Source of the DNA: Shinisaurus crocodilurus
Taxonomy: Eukaryota > Chordata > Lepidosauria > Squamata > Shinisauridae
Assembly: GCA_021292165.1 (NCBI GenBank)
Contig: CM037879.1
Span: 250,275,438-250,339,437, forward strand
Direction: 5' to 3'
DNA length: 64,000 bases
Positions 32,221-41,598 of the stretch are shown piece after piece; within the stretch, counting starts at the first letter, position 1, and every line of letters begins with the position of its first letter. Below the pieces are notes generated by a model that saw only the letters and a list, made by a program, of their open reading frames with translations, was not told the origin of the DNA and made no database searches. A program made the translations under genes and the position numbers.

Positions 32221-32554
32221 TGGATTTATTTATTTATTTATTCATTCATTCATTCATTTTTGTTCTTATGGACCAATGTGGCTATCTTTATATTTTAACC
32301 ATGCAATAAAAATGCCCTCTTGATTTTGATTTTGCAGGCTTCATTGTCATTTACCCTGGAATGTTGCTATCCTAGAATGTGATATAGTCTCAGTGATATA
32401 GTGGCCACTTTTCTAGAAATCCATCTCTCATATGAACTCCTTAATAGATTTTAATTATCTTTCTGTGCTGTCTCCCATTGCAGAACACACTTAAGTGAAT
32501 GGGCCATATTGCTGTGCTGGTGCTCCAATTACTGGAACGCAGATTAATCCTCTA

Positions 32555-32663
32555 AAGGCGCAGTTCTATGCAAGTTTAGACAGAAAAAACAGTTATGCTG
32601 GCTGAGGCATGCTGGGAGTTGTAGGCCTTTTTTCTGTCTAAACTTGCATAGGATCGCACCCTA
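32555..32663. mobile_element. palindromic MITE with GCAATCCTATGC-like tips (type A)
   Basis: AAAGGCGCAGTTCTATGCAA then GTTTAGACAGAAAAAA, mirrored by TTTTTTCTGTCTAAACTTGC and ATAGGATCGCACC. Partly deleted on the left arm. Same family as 50221, 60401 and 41481. Confidence 0.85.
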
Positions 32664-32665
32664 GG

Positions 32666-32673
32666 TTTATACA
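32666..32673. repeat. 8-bp target site duplication TTTATACA (left)
   Basis: Identical to 35009-35016. Confidence 0.92.
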
Positions 32674-32743
32674 CAGGGCCGGATTAAGATAGGGGCTATT
32701 GGAGCTGCAGCTCCAGGCACCTACCTCAAAATAGGCCCACAAG

Positions 32744-33101
32744 CCCCGGAGTAGTGGTGGGGCCGAGCCTGGGCGCCTCCCCCCCGCCTCGCCGCCTCCC
32801 CCCCGCGCCGCCTCCCCCCCGACACCTACCTTCTTCGCGCTGTTTCCGGAGCCAAACAGCCCTGTTGCTCTGGTTTCCTCCAGCCAAAAACAGAGCGCGG
32901 GGGTCCCTTTTCGGAGGAGGCGTGGGAAGGTAGGTGGGGGGCGGCAGCGGCAGCGTGCGGGGGGAGGTCCGGTGGTGGCGGCGGCGGGGGGAGGTTGCAG
33001 TCAGAGCAGGGCTGCTTTCCGGAGCCCCCCCCCATGGCACAAGAGGGGGGGCGCTAAATATAATTTAGCCTAGGGCGCCAAACTGCCCTGCACCGGTCCT
33101 G
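32744..33101 (-). mobile_element. nested hAT of the GGTGC..GCACC family inside copy 2
   Basis: The right end (AGGGCGCCAAACTGCCCTGC then ACCGGTCCTG) is the reverse complement of the left end of the intact 166-bp element at 58003. Flanks are CCCACAAG (32736-32743) and CCCACAAT (33102-33109), one mismatch. Removing it joins ATAGGCCCACAA to TATAG, which matches copy 1 (ATAGGCCCACAACAAATAG). The left tip is eroded. The interior is extremely GC-rich. Confidence 0.75.
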
Positions 33102-33109
33102 CCCACAAT

Positions 33110-33378
33110 ATAGCCGCGGGATCCATGAAGCGAACAAGGCGCGGGAGGGGAGGGGAGGGGAGGGGGCTCCCCCCCCACGCCGCTCACTCGCCCGCAACTT
33201 CTCTCGGCTTCCCCCGGCTAGCCCAGGCTCGGCTTCACGTGGTGGCGATGCGAGGTGGGTAGCCCCCCAGCCCGGCGGGGTCGGCGAGGTGGCGGGCAGC
33301 AGGAGGCAGCCGCAGAAGCTCCGTCTCCTCCGCCGGCGCCGGCAGTCGCTCCGGGCGCCATGACCGGCGGGCTTCCGC
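33110..33378 (+). promoter_or_regulatory. CpG-island promoter-like region
   Basis: Very high CpG density, a GGGAGGGGAGGGGAGGGG Sp1-type tract, and no TATA box, as in housekeeping-type promoters. It lies directly upstream of the start codon at 33379 and wholly inside the hAT element. Whether it still drives transcription cannot be told from sequence. Confidence 0.5.
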
Positions 33379-33470
33379 ATGATGGGCGAGCTGAGGAAGG
33401 ACGTGCCGTCGCTGCTGCCCCGCTACCGCTTCCAGGACCTGCTGCTGCGCGACTGGCAGGTGGAGGACAG
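33379..33470 (+). CDS. captured host-gene first coding exon (partial, unrecognised gene)
   Basis: Two adjacent ATGs (33379 and 33382) open a frame. The second has a strong context (A at -3, G at +4), and an in-frame TGA lies six codons upstream at 33361. The exon encodes about 30 residues starting MMGELRKDVPSLL and continuing with LLLRDWQVED. It ends CAG|GTAAGA with the donor at 33471, leaving two bases of a split codon. Codons are strongly G/C-ending, as in real exons of CpG islands. No downstream exon is visible in the element or the window. I do not recognise the protein. It could be a duplicate of a host first exon (a pseudo-exon able to splice to downstream sequence) or, less likely, the true first exon of a resident gene. 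Confidence 0.5.
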
Positions 33471-33664
33471 GTAAGAGGCGGGGGTGGGGGGAAGCCGCTG
33501 TGGGAGCCCCTCTTGGACGGATCCTGCTTTTTGGAAGGGAGAGGGATCGCTGGCTCCCGCAACCGGCTGGCTTTCAGAGAAGAGTTCCCCTGACCATGTG
33601 CAGAATTCCTCTTGCCCCCACTTGATGGTTAGCTGTTGATTTTTAGATAGTCGTGGCCCTAGAT

Positions 33665-33791
33665 CAGCCTTCTCCAGCCTGGTGCCCTCCGGGTGTTTTT
33701 GGACTTCTGCTGCCCTCGGCATGGCCAGGGGCCAGGAATGATGGGAGTTGTAGTCCAAGACACTTGGAGCGCACCAGGTTGGGGAAGGCTG
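33665..33791. mobile_element. hAT MITE, TSD CCCTAG[A/T]T
   Basis: CAGCCTTCTCCAGCCTGGTG and CACCAGGTTGGGGAAGGCTG are inverted. Flanks are CCCTAGAT (33657-33664) and CCCTAGTT (33792-33799), one mismatch. It inserted into copy 2 or its captured intron. Confidence 0.9.
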
Positions 33792-34410
33792 CCCTAGTTA
33801 ATCAAGGCCATGGGGAATAACTCCAATGCACCCCACCTGGCCTGAAACATATCCGATTGTGCTGATGCCCTTAAGGGCCCCTTCTCATCTTCTGCCTGGT
33901 CTCTCTTCTGCTGTATGACTGTGGCAGAATCCCATCCTACATTAAGTCTGTTGCGTACTGGGTTCAAATCCCAAACCAGCCATCCATTTCCCAAAGTGAA
34001 CCTTACTGCTGGGAAGAAGAATCAAAGCCACTCGTGTCTGCCTTGGAGACATGGGAATCTCAGTGTCTCCTTCAACTGGTTAGTAGCATATTCACATACT
34101 TCTCTGTTGTCCTACTCCTGCTACTTTCCAGAAGAGTTCCCACTTCCAGGGTGATGTGAGGGAATAGGCAGAAACAGTCATTTCCCCAGGCCCATCCCTC
34201 CCATCCAGTCCTGCGCAGAACCGCACTGCCTCCAAGGCTGGAAGGAGCTCTGCTTCTAACTGGGGCCAGGTCCCTGATGCAAAAGTTCTGTTCTGCCAAG
34301 TTACTTTGTAAAGAGGTAGGCCTTGGGGTGTCACACTTGAGGGATGCTGCCTTTGTAGACTAGAAAAGTGAAGAGGGAAGTGCTGTTTACATGAAGGAAA
34401 GTGGCCTTCC

Positions 34411-34503
34411 CGTGGCTGGTGCCCTCCAGATGTGTTGGACTACAGCACCCAGTTGGGAGTTGTAGCCCAACACATCTGGAGGGCGCCAGGTTTGGGAAGG
34501 CTG
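34411..34503. mobile_element. hAT MITE, same family, decayed left tip
   Basis: GCTGGTGCCCTCCAGATGTG and its mirror CACATCTGGAGGGCGCCAGG, then TTTGGGAAGGCTG. The duplication is not preserved. Confidence 0.8.
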
Positions 34504-34631
34504 AAATCCACACAGACTTTAAACACGGAGCGCGGTTTAAGCCAACAAAATATTTTGTCGCATATCACAGTTGATCTGTGGAACTCTCTGTTAGCAGCAG
34601 CAGCAGAGATGCCCAGGTATGGAATTTAGAG

Positions 34632-34692
34632 CAGTGTTCTCCAACCTTGGGTCCCCAGATGTTTTTGGCCTACAACTCCCAGCATGCCCCAG
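34632..34692. mobile_element. truncated palindromic hAT MITE
   Basis: One arm only: CAGTGTTCTCCAACCTTGGG through TACAACTCCCAGCATGCCCC. Same family as 31326 and 63611. Confidence 0.8.
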
Positions 34693-35008
34693 TTCCTTAT
34701 TATTATTTAAGGAACAAATTTTTATGAGCCAAACATCATGCACTTATATTTAAATTGTTTATATGGTTTATGTTTATTTAAAAATGGTTGTTGTGAATGT
34801 TCTATTTATAACGGTTTTATTGGGTTAACAAGCTTATTGTTTACAAAAAAAGAAATATTTTCAATATGTTTCTGTTTTGGCACTTTAATGGTAATTAAAA
34901 TATTTAATTTGTTTTAATATAAAATTGCGTCTTCATTTTATTTATTTCCATAAAAAGCCTCACCAAAATCCTCAGCACCAGGCCCATAATGCTCTTAATC
35001 CGGCCCTG

Positions 35009-35016
35009 TTTATACA
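35009..35016. repeat. 8-bp target site duplication TTTATACA (right)
   Basis: Perfect copy of 32666-32673. Confidence 0.92.
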
Positions 35017-35509
35017 GAGGATAGTGATTTGGTCCCAGTTGATCCAAACTATAAATCATGCTCCCTATATCTATACACACATTTTCTCACATTTTGTTGT
35101 ATACTGGCTCTCATTTGGTTAGCTGACATTACAGTTTCTGCTGCTGTAACACTACTTTTTAACATTTATATTGGGTCAGGCACCATAAACTGTCACCACT
35201 TTATGTAATGATTCACAAGTTCTCTGCAAGGAGCCATACTAGTCCAACTTGGGGATAATTCCCAGTGAATTGAATATTGTTATTTTAGCTCTTGAATCAG
35301 CTATTCAAGACAAGCATAATTTTGTATGCCTTTATATGACTCACACTTTGCCTTAAAAGAAAAATCAGAAAACAACCAAATTCAAAGCTTGTCCCATGTC
35401 ATCTTGGCTATTGGACATGGTGACTCCTCTTTAGATATGGAGTGAGCTTTGGGGCTCTAAATGTCAAACTCCTTCACTGAAATGAAGTGGTCCCCAAGTT
35501 CATATATAA

Positions 35510-35840
35510 TGAGTTCCAAAGGGGTAACTGTGTTAGTCTATTGCAGTAAAAACAACAAAGAGTCTTCTGGCACCTTAAAGACCAACAGATTTATGATGGA
35601 ATAATCATTCATTGAATACAGTCCACTTCATCAGATGCATGAAGGGTTACTGAGAGTTTCAAGAATATATACACATGGTTGAAAGGGGGGATTATAAACA
35701 GTGAGGTCAGAGGGAATGAATTGCAGAAAGTACAGACAGTGATAATCATGTTGTTAACAGTGGCCATTCACAAAACAGTTGTTGCCGATAACACAAACAT
35801 TCTGGCATTTGTCTTCAATGTTGAGTAGTCTGCCAGATAG
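35510..35840 (-). mobile_element. Penelope-like repeat, one terminus plus inner part
   Basis: AGAGTCTTCTGGCACCTTAA then AGACCAACAGATTTATG, followed by CAGTCCACTTCATCAGATGC, is the terminal segment shared with 24570 and 59635. The inner part (GCAGAAAGTACAGACAGTGA, AAACAGTTGTTGCCGATAAC) is the reverse complement of 59815-59900. Minus-strand CTGATGA with a decayed helix II is visible. Confidence 0.65.
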
Positions 35841-36211
35841 TTCTGTTCAAGGATCACCCCACCTTTCACAGTAAAATATTTAAAAACCTGATTTGGAGAC
35901 ACCCCTATAAAGCAGGAGGAGGAGGAGGAGGAGGAAGACAGAAGATAGGCAGAATCAGGTGGAATCTGGAGGTTATCACAAATTTGTGACAATGCCAGAT
36001 GTTTCTACAGTGGCCCCACTCCCATTACCAAAATGATTGAACCAACACTGGTACAGAGAGGCTGATGAGAAATGCTGTTTACTTTGCTAGCCTCCTTGTT
36101 TTTCTGAAGGTTTGCAGTTTCTTCTTCTGCCATATTTTAAGAAATGCCTTGGATAGCTGCTGGCCCAGGAGATTTAGAAGTTGGTTATTTGCCCAATCAT
36201 TCTAAGAGGAC

Positions 36212-36380
36212 AGGCCTGTAGCTTACGCTGGCTCAGCTTGTCTGAGTGTGGAAAGCTAAGCAGGGTCAGGTCTGGTTATTACTTGGATGGGAGACCCCTC
36301 CTCTAGTTTCCTGCATTGAGCAGGGGGTTGGACTCGATGGCCTTGTAGGCTCCTTCCAACTCTATAATCTATGAAATCTA
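36212..36380 (+). mobile_element. 5S-rRNA-headed SINE with CR1-like tail
   Basis: The head GGCCTGTAGCTTACGCTGGC then GAAAGCTAAGCAGGGTCAGG and TTACTTGGATGGGAGACC is the 5S rRNA sequence, including its internal polymerase III control region. The tail TTGAGCAGGGGGTTGGACTC, GATGGCCTTGTAGGCTCCTT, CCAACTCTATAATCTATGAA is CR1-like. Same family as 11366 (minus) and 16397 (minus, diverged). Confidence 0.88.
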
Positions 36381-36401
36381 TGAAACTTGAACTATCTAGA
36401 C

Positions 36402-36537
36402 CAGGGCTCTCCAACCTTGGGTCCCCTGATGTTGCTTGACTACAGCTCCCAGAGTCCCTTGCCATTAGCCATGCTGGCTGGATATGCTGGGAGCTGTAGG
36501 CCAGCAACATCTGGGGACCCAAGCTTGGAGAGCCCTG
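36402..36537. mobile_element. palindromic hAT MITE, perfect TSD ATCTAGAC
   Basis: CAGGGCTCTCCAACCTTGGG and CCCAAGCTTGGAGAGCCCTG. ATCTAGAC at 36394-36401 and 36538-36545 is identical and close to the hAT preference nTCTAGAn. Confidence 0.94.
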
Positions 36538-36851
36538 ATCTAGACTGAATCTTAGTGCTCCTGACCCCAAAACAGATGACTCATCATCTGAAGCAACTAT
36601 CCCAGTCACTTCGGCTTTCTGATCAAGCTCCCTCTAGTATTCAGGTCCACCCTTGAATACCACCAGGCAGAATCAAGGATTACTAGAATTATGAAACACA
36701 CATGATTTGGATGCCTGCTGTCCACGTTCAGTCTCTGCCGTCTAGCAAACACCCAGAGAGGTGGCCCCTGTCTGCTCTGTGGGATGAAGGAGCTGGGCCT
36801 CGGAAACTTCTCTCCCTGTAAAACAGACCTTGCCTGTCAAGGTCCACTTAG

Positions 36852-37855
36852 CAGGGATGGGGACTCGGACTCGAGGACTCGACTCGTGAGTCGGACTGAG
36901 TCCCCCCTCTGACTCGACTTGGACTCGAGTCCCAATATTTTTAATGGGACTCGAGACTCGACTCGGGACTCGAGACCAAAGACTCTTCAACATCCCTGGG
37001 CTGTGCCAGAAGGAGTGGAGAGGAGTGTGATTGCCGGCGAAGAGCGCATGGAAGCGAGGTGTGCTGCTGCTCGCCCACTATGGATGGCTACCAGGAGTGC
37101 AGCCCCAACAGTGTGTCAAGATTTATTTTGATTGATGTGTTGCGTACTTGGGGGAGGCAGAAGAAGGACCTGAGATTACTCTGTGTGGCTGCTCTGAGTG
37201 TGTTTCTGGTTCCAGCAAGTTCATCACCAGTGGAGCGGGTGTTCAGTGAAGGTGGAATTGTGATGAGACCTCACTGTTCCAGAATGGGGGCCAAACATTT
37301 AGAAAAAAACATGTTCCTCAAATGCAACATGGATAAGTTTTAGGAAGTACAGCAAGTTTATTTTTTAAAATCATTTTTCTAAAATGCAACCTTTCAGACA
37401 TTTTGGGTTTGGCTGCCTCTGCCTGCCTGTCTGGGGTTCCCAGCCTCCTCTGCCTGCCTGGTCTCTTCTTGACCAGTTCAACAGTTTGAATTGTCCAAGA
37501 CAAAGGTCTCTGCCTGCCTGCTTTGGGGTTCCCTGCCTCTTCTGCCTGCGTGGTTATTTTGGGTTTTTCTGCCTGGTCTGTTCTTGCCAAAATCAGTTGC
37601 AGAGTTTTGAAATAAAAAGGCACACTTGTGCCTAGAATTTATTTAAACCACACATCTGAAGTAGCCTTATTTTGTTGGGAAAACCCCCCATTGATTTTAA
37701 TAGGGACTCGTGGAGTCAGCTTTGGGAGTGACTCGTGACTTGTGACTCGTGAGTCACCATTTTGCACCAAGGACTCAGACTCGGACTCGAGACTCGAGTC
37801 CAAAGACTCGTGACTCGACTCGTGACTCGAGACCAAGGACTCTTCAACATCCCTG
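36852..37855 (+). mobile_element. internally deleted hAT with transposase remnant, perfect TSD CCACTTAG
   Basis: Ends CAGGGATG and CATCCCTG with CCACTTAG at 36844-36851 and 37856-37863. Both subterminal regions (36862-36985 and about 37700-37840) consist of repeated GACTCG/GACTCGAG units, likely transposase binding sites. A second copy of the right tip (ACTCTTCAACATCCCTG) is at about 36982-36998, so the first 147 bp alone look like a minimal element. A transposase C-terminal piece lies inside (37110-37341). Confidence 0.92.
37110..37341 (+). pseudogene. hAT transposase C-terminal dimerisation domain remnant
   Basis: The frame includes LRLLCVAALSVFLVPASSSP followed by VERVFSEGG and, after a spacer, RMGAKHLEKNMFLKCN. 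This is the diagnostic SSxxxERxFS core of the hAT dimerisation domain. Known transposases of the family are about 600 residues or more, so more than 80 percent is missing: there is no zinc-finger BED domain and no DDE catalytic core. Retained inside the 36852-37855 element. Not functional by itself. Confidence 0.88.
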
Positions 37856-37863
37856 CCACTTAG

Positions 37864-38650
37864 GCCGCTACTTCAAGAGAGCCCATTTGCATTCATCCTG
37901 CTTGCAACATCCACCAGTTCTTCTGAATTGGTTTAGAGCAGCAAAGAAGAGGAAATGGAGAAGAAATCATTACATACCGCTAAATCTTTGCCCCAGGTGC
38001 TTTCTCCTTCTTTCACTTTCTCCCATTCCCTCTCTTTTCTCCTTCTTAGTTCCCTTTTCATTTCCCGCTTTCATGTATTATTAGCTTTGGAGTGATCTTT
38101 ACTGAAGAAAACTTGAATCTGAAGGAAGGGTCTAATTACACTACCTCTGAGGACTAATTAAGCCATCTGTGACTGACAGCCCTTCTTGCTTCCTTGTTTT
38201 GTGGCAGATAGAGCTGCAATGCCAGCTGTCCTGGTGTGGTTCTTTCTTTCTTTCTTTCTTCCTTTCTTCCTGTAAATCAAGGAAGGAAAAGGAAAGGCAC
38301 AATTAATAGTTTGTCATTTTTGTTAGCACATTTCTTTAAGAAAATACCACCATTTTGCCTCCCTGGCCGAGACAGTTTGACTTCTGTCTTCCTTCCATCT
38401 TTTCCAAGCAGGCTGCAAAGGCGGCCTTCCCAGAGTTCTATGCTCAGAGACCCTCTTGAGCCAAGTAAAATGTGGCTAAATTATTTCCTAGAAACAGCCG
38501 CTAAATATACTTGTGCAGAGCACAAATATACATTAGTGCTCTGCATATATTAAAATGAATTCTTCATCCCAAGAACTCCCCTGCGCAAGCTGAACACTCC
38601 CACTCTCACATGCTGGAATTCATATCATCTAGTCATTTTTCTTTCTTTCT
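37864..38650. other. unique DNA, candidate conserved non-coding sequence
   Basis: There is a (CTTT)n tract at 38245-38272. 38090-38210 and 38290-38420 have no repeat signature and include homeodomain-type TAATTA (GGACTAATTAAGCCATC). No frame supported. Confidence 0.3.
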
Positions 38651-38654
38651 CTTA

Positions 38655-39035
38655 ATTGGAACATAGGAGGCTGCCTTATACTGAGACAGAGTGCAGTGTT
38701 TGTGATAGGTCTACTCCCTGAGCCGGGCCAGGATTTCTGAATGCCCCAGATTAAGCAGAGATAATCCATCCCAGGATTTATACTAGACTGGCAAAGCAAG
38801 GGCCAGTCTGCCTGTGGCTGTATGCAAGGAAGGAACACTAAAATAAACTAGTCATCTCCTAAGTTTTGTGTGAAATCAGATTCTTACTTCCCATCTAGCC
38901 CAGCCTTGTCGACACTGACTGGCAGCGGCCCTCCAGGGTTTCAGGCAGGAATTTTTCCAGCCCAACCTGGAGATGCCAGGGATTGAACCGGGGAGCGTCT
39001 GCATGTGAAGCAGGTGCTCTACCATTGAGCCACAG
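38655..39035 (-). mobile_element. tRNA-Ala-like SINE, split
   Basis: 38655-38694 (GGAACATAGGAGGCTGCCTT) is the tail in reverse. 38893-39035 (GACACTGACTGGCAGCGGCC ... GGGATTGAACCGGGGAGCGT ... GTGCTCTACCATTGAGCCAC) is the tRNA-like head in reverse. The ~200 bp between them are extra compared with the copy at 56815. Confidence 0.75.
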
Positions 39036-39054
39036 CCCTAAGAGAGCTGGAGTA

Positions 39055-39240
39055 TCCAGGGTGACGACACCTGTGTCAGTGGGGCTCCTCATCCATTGCA
39101 GCTTTTATTCTGCTGAACCCCATCCCCAAAATAGGTTCACCACCATGGGGCACCATGGATGGCTCCTATAAAGCTCAGAATAAAAGCTGCAATGGATAGG
39201 AAGCCCCACTGCCATAGGAGTCACCAGCCTCCCTGGATAG
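39055..39240. mobile_element. palindromic MITE with GGTGACTCC ends, copy 1
   Basis: TCAGTGGGGCTCCTCATCCA then TTGCAGCTTTTATTCTG is mirrored by CAGAATAAAAGCTGCAATGG and GGAGTCACCAGCCTCC. Same family as 43170-43385. Confidence 0.75.
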
Positions 39241-40140
39241 CCTTCCGCCCACAGCAGACTATTCCGCCCTCCCTGCTGTCATCTTGTCTTAGAAGCAGGA
39301 CTTGCAGGAACAGCCAACCAAGGCTAAAATCCTTTGGACTGGTCATCTGGGTAAGCCCAGGCAGGCAGCAGCGGTCTGTTTTAGAGTGAAGGAGGTTTCC
39401 AACTTAAGCCTCCATGAGAATTGTGGAAACAGCTCTCCTGTGTTTGGTATTTAAAATGGAAGATGATTTTAACCCAAATCAGACACATAACTCCCTTGTA
39501 TACCTGAGCAATGAACAATTTCCGTGTTCCCTTTTGCCTTTCTTTGTACAATCCTGCGGCAGTTCTACCCTCCTCTTTCCTTTATCCCTCATAATTTGCG
39601 CAGAGGGGTTGCTCCTGTGGGCCATTTATTTGTAAAGTTTCCTACTGCAGGGGGAAAACACGGCTCGTTAAAAAAAAAAAAAAAGGAATAAAATGACAGA
39701 ACAGCTTTCCAAAATGCCTTTTACCTTTTCTATTTGCAGGATTTGTTTTAAACGAATTCAAGCTGATAAGAGGGGGTGGCATTTTGGGCCTTCAAGGCCT
39801 GCCTTTGACCCAGCCAGGCAGGGGTGCCACTTAGGTGGGGCGGGGGCAGCCTCCCTGCCCTATGCTTCATGCCACGTGTAATTAGGGCCTCCACAGCATC
39901 TATAACTCTGGCAAACTTAGGCTGTGCATAGACATACCTTCAAACAGGTGAAACCTGAATGTAGGTTCTTCCAATATGGGGTGAGCTGTGCTTTCTCCTG
40001 CCTCTGTAATGATACACATACAGCATCCAGATCCAATGCTGCTTTCTGCCCCCCACGCCCCCGCAACCTATCCCAGAATGCTTCAGGTGAGCATCTGCTT
40101 TGTTGTTCTCCCAAAGTGCCTTCTACATTAGGAGAAGCTA
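39241..40140. other. unique DNA, candidate conserved non-coding sequence at 39400-39660
   Basis: A poly-A tract lies at 39669-39683. 39400-39660 has no repeat signature. No exon supported. Confidence 0.3.
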
Positions 40141-40150
40141 CCTAACTAGA

Positions 40151-40433
40151 GCCAGCCCTACCATTAGGCAGAACGAGGCACCCAGCTCAGGCATCAGATG
40201 CTGAGGAGAGGGGAGCAATGACAAGGTGTTGGAGGTCAGGGCTGCATGTGCTGTGTGGTCTGTCCTGTACCCTTAAGCAACCCTACCACCCTCAGGTGTG
40301 GTGGTGGGCACTGTCCCATCTCCAGTGTTAAAGTAAGATTCAGATGCCAGTCCAGGCAGCTGCTGTACATAGGGTGGGGAGAAGTGCCATCTAGGCCTTT
40401 GCCTTAGGAGTCAAATGTCTTGGCCCGGCCCTG
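40151..40433. mobile_element. hAT MITE of the CCAGCCCTACCATTAGGCAG family
   Basis: The left end lacks the first bases. The right end is GTCAAATGTCTTGGCC-type sequence then CGGCCCTG. Flanks TAACTAGA (40143-40150) and TATCTAGC (40434-40441) agree at 6 of 8, so the duplication is only suggestive. Same family as 46500-46740 and 54965-55130. Confidence 0.7.
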
Positions 40434-40555
40434 TATCTAGCCATAAGAGCTGTTTGACCATGGAAGAGACTGCCTCAGGAGGTGACACTAGGCTCCCCTT
40501 TGCTGCAGAGATTTAAGCAGGGGCTGGAAGGCCAGCTGTCTGGGATGCTGTAGTG

Positions 40556-40625
40556 TACCCTTCCCCAACTTCTGATCAGAGTTGTAGTCCAGCACATCTG
40601 GAGGGCACCAGGCAGAAGAAGGCTG
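40556..40625. mobile_element. hAT MITE, short, perfect TSD CTGTAGTG
   Basis: Left tip degraded to TACCCTTCCCCAAC. Right GGGCACCAGGCAGAAGAAGG then CTG. CTGTAGTG at 40548-40555 and 40626-40633 is identical, with central TA. A CR1-like tail (GGGGTTTGGACTAGATGACC) follows at 40650-40700. Confidence 0.88.
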
Positions 40626-41480
40626 CTGTAGTGCACCCCGTATTGTAGACCAGGGGTTTGGACTAGATGACCTCCAAGGTTCCTTCCAACTCTTACCATT
40701 TTCATTCTTACGTTTTTCTGTTCAGAAATTTGGTGCCTTTAAAAAAAAATTCTTTATACTTTTTTACACTTTAAACACTGCTCCAAGAACAGGGGAGATG
40801 AGGCTTTGTGACTGGCACAAGGGCCAGCCAATCAGCGCTATACAAATCTGGTTTCTGCTGAGTACAGAAATACAGGGGCTCTATCTGGCAGAGAAAACTA
40901 TAGGTGCGGTGTGCCCATACTATGATGAGTACACCTCTGCAAAGCAGGATCACCAGTAAAATTCTGTGTGTCTCCATGCAATTGCACTGGTCCTACTAGT
41001 ATGTCGTTGAATTACGGCATATTAAACAAAATGAGTGGTACCCCTTGCTGCTTGCCCTGATGTTGTTAGATGGTGCACCAGAGTGATTGGCTACCTTTAT
41101 TTCCCCTTGGAAAAGTGCCTCATACTGTGGGCATATCTATGCTGCAGCCTCAGAATGCTTTAATAGTCATTCCCTCTTCCTAGGGTTCCTTGGAAATTTA
41201 AGTTCTGTAGGAGCTCACAATTTCTAACAGAAAATTACCAGTTCATGATTACGAATCTCTTTGAGGGAAGCCATAGCATGGCAGTGAAATGGTTTTCAAA
41301 ACAATATAAGTATGTGGTGAAGAAGTATCCTTTGTTGTAAGTAATGCTACTGTAAAGCATGTCTCAAACTTCTTCCTTAAAACAAAACACATATTTTAAC
41401 AATAAAAGTTTATGCTTGCTTTAAATTAAATTAATCCTGCAAGAGGATTAACTAGTTATTTTTTTAAAAAAATACACAGT

Positions 41481-41598
41481 AAGGGTGCAATCCTATGTAT
41501 GTTTAGACGGGGGGGGGGGAGCCTACTGAATACTGGCTGGGTCATGCTGCTGGGAGCTGTAGGCCTTTTTTCTGTCTAAACAAGCTATAGGATTTGCC
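41481..41598. mobile_element. palindromic MITE with GCAATCCTATG tips (type A)
   Basis: GGGTGCAATCCTATGTATGT then TTAGAC, mirrored by TTTTCTGTCTAAACAAGC and ATAGGATTTGCC. A G-run interrupts the left arm. Confidence 0.85.

Larger units (their letters stand above)
32674..35008 (+). mobile_element. non-autonomous hAT carrying a CpG island and coding first exon (Pack-hAT copy 2)
   Basis: Terminal inverted repeats CAGGGCCGGATTAAGA (left) and its perfect complement at the right, with a perfect 8-bp TTTATACA duplication. The ends match the 3917-5807 element (left to about 32745; right from about 34864), so both are one family. The interior is unrelated to copy 1. It has a nested hAT (32744-33101), a CpG island with ATG, frame and splice donor (33110-33480), intron-like DNA with two MITEs (33665-33791, 34411-34503), a truncated MITE (34632-34692) and AT-rich DNA. 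There is no transposase. I infer capture of the 5' end of a host gene, with later MITE insertions. A hAT inserted beside a real promoter would not place the whole island between its two ends. Confidence 0.88.

Noticed and set aside
36212..36300. Possible 5S rRNA gene
   Set aside because: Only part of the 5S sequence is present. It is fused to a CR1-like tail and repeated elsewhere in the window: a SINE.
36862..37000. Repeated GACTCG units as a CRISPR-like or satellite array
   Set aside because: The units are contiguous, confined to the two ends of a hAT element with a perfect duplication, and the genome is eukaryotic.
37059..37343. Intact domesticated hAT transposase gene
   Set aside because: Only the C-terminal dimerisation motif remains, inside a 1-kb element with intact ends. 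No BED or catalytic part.
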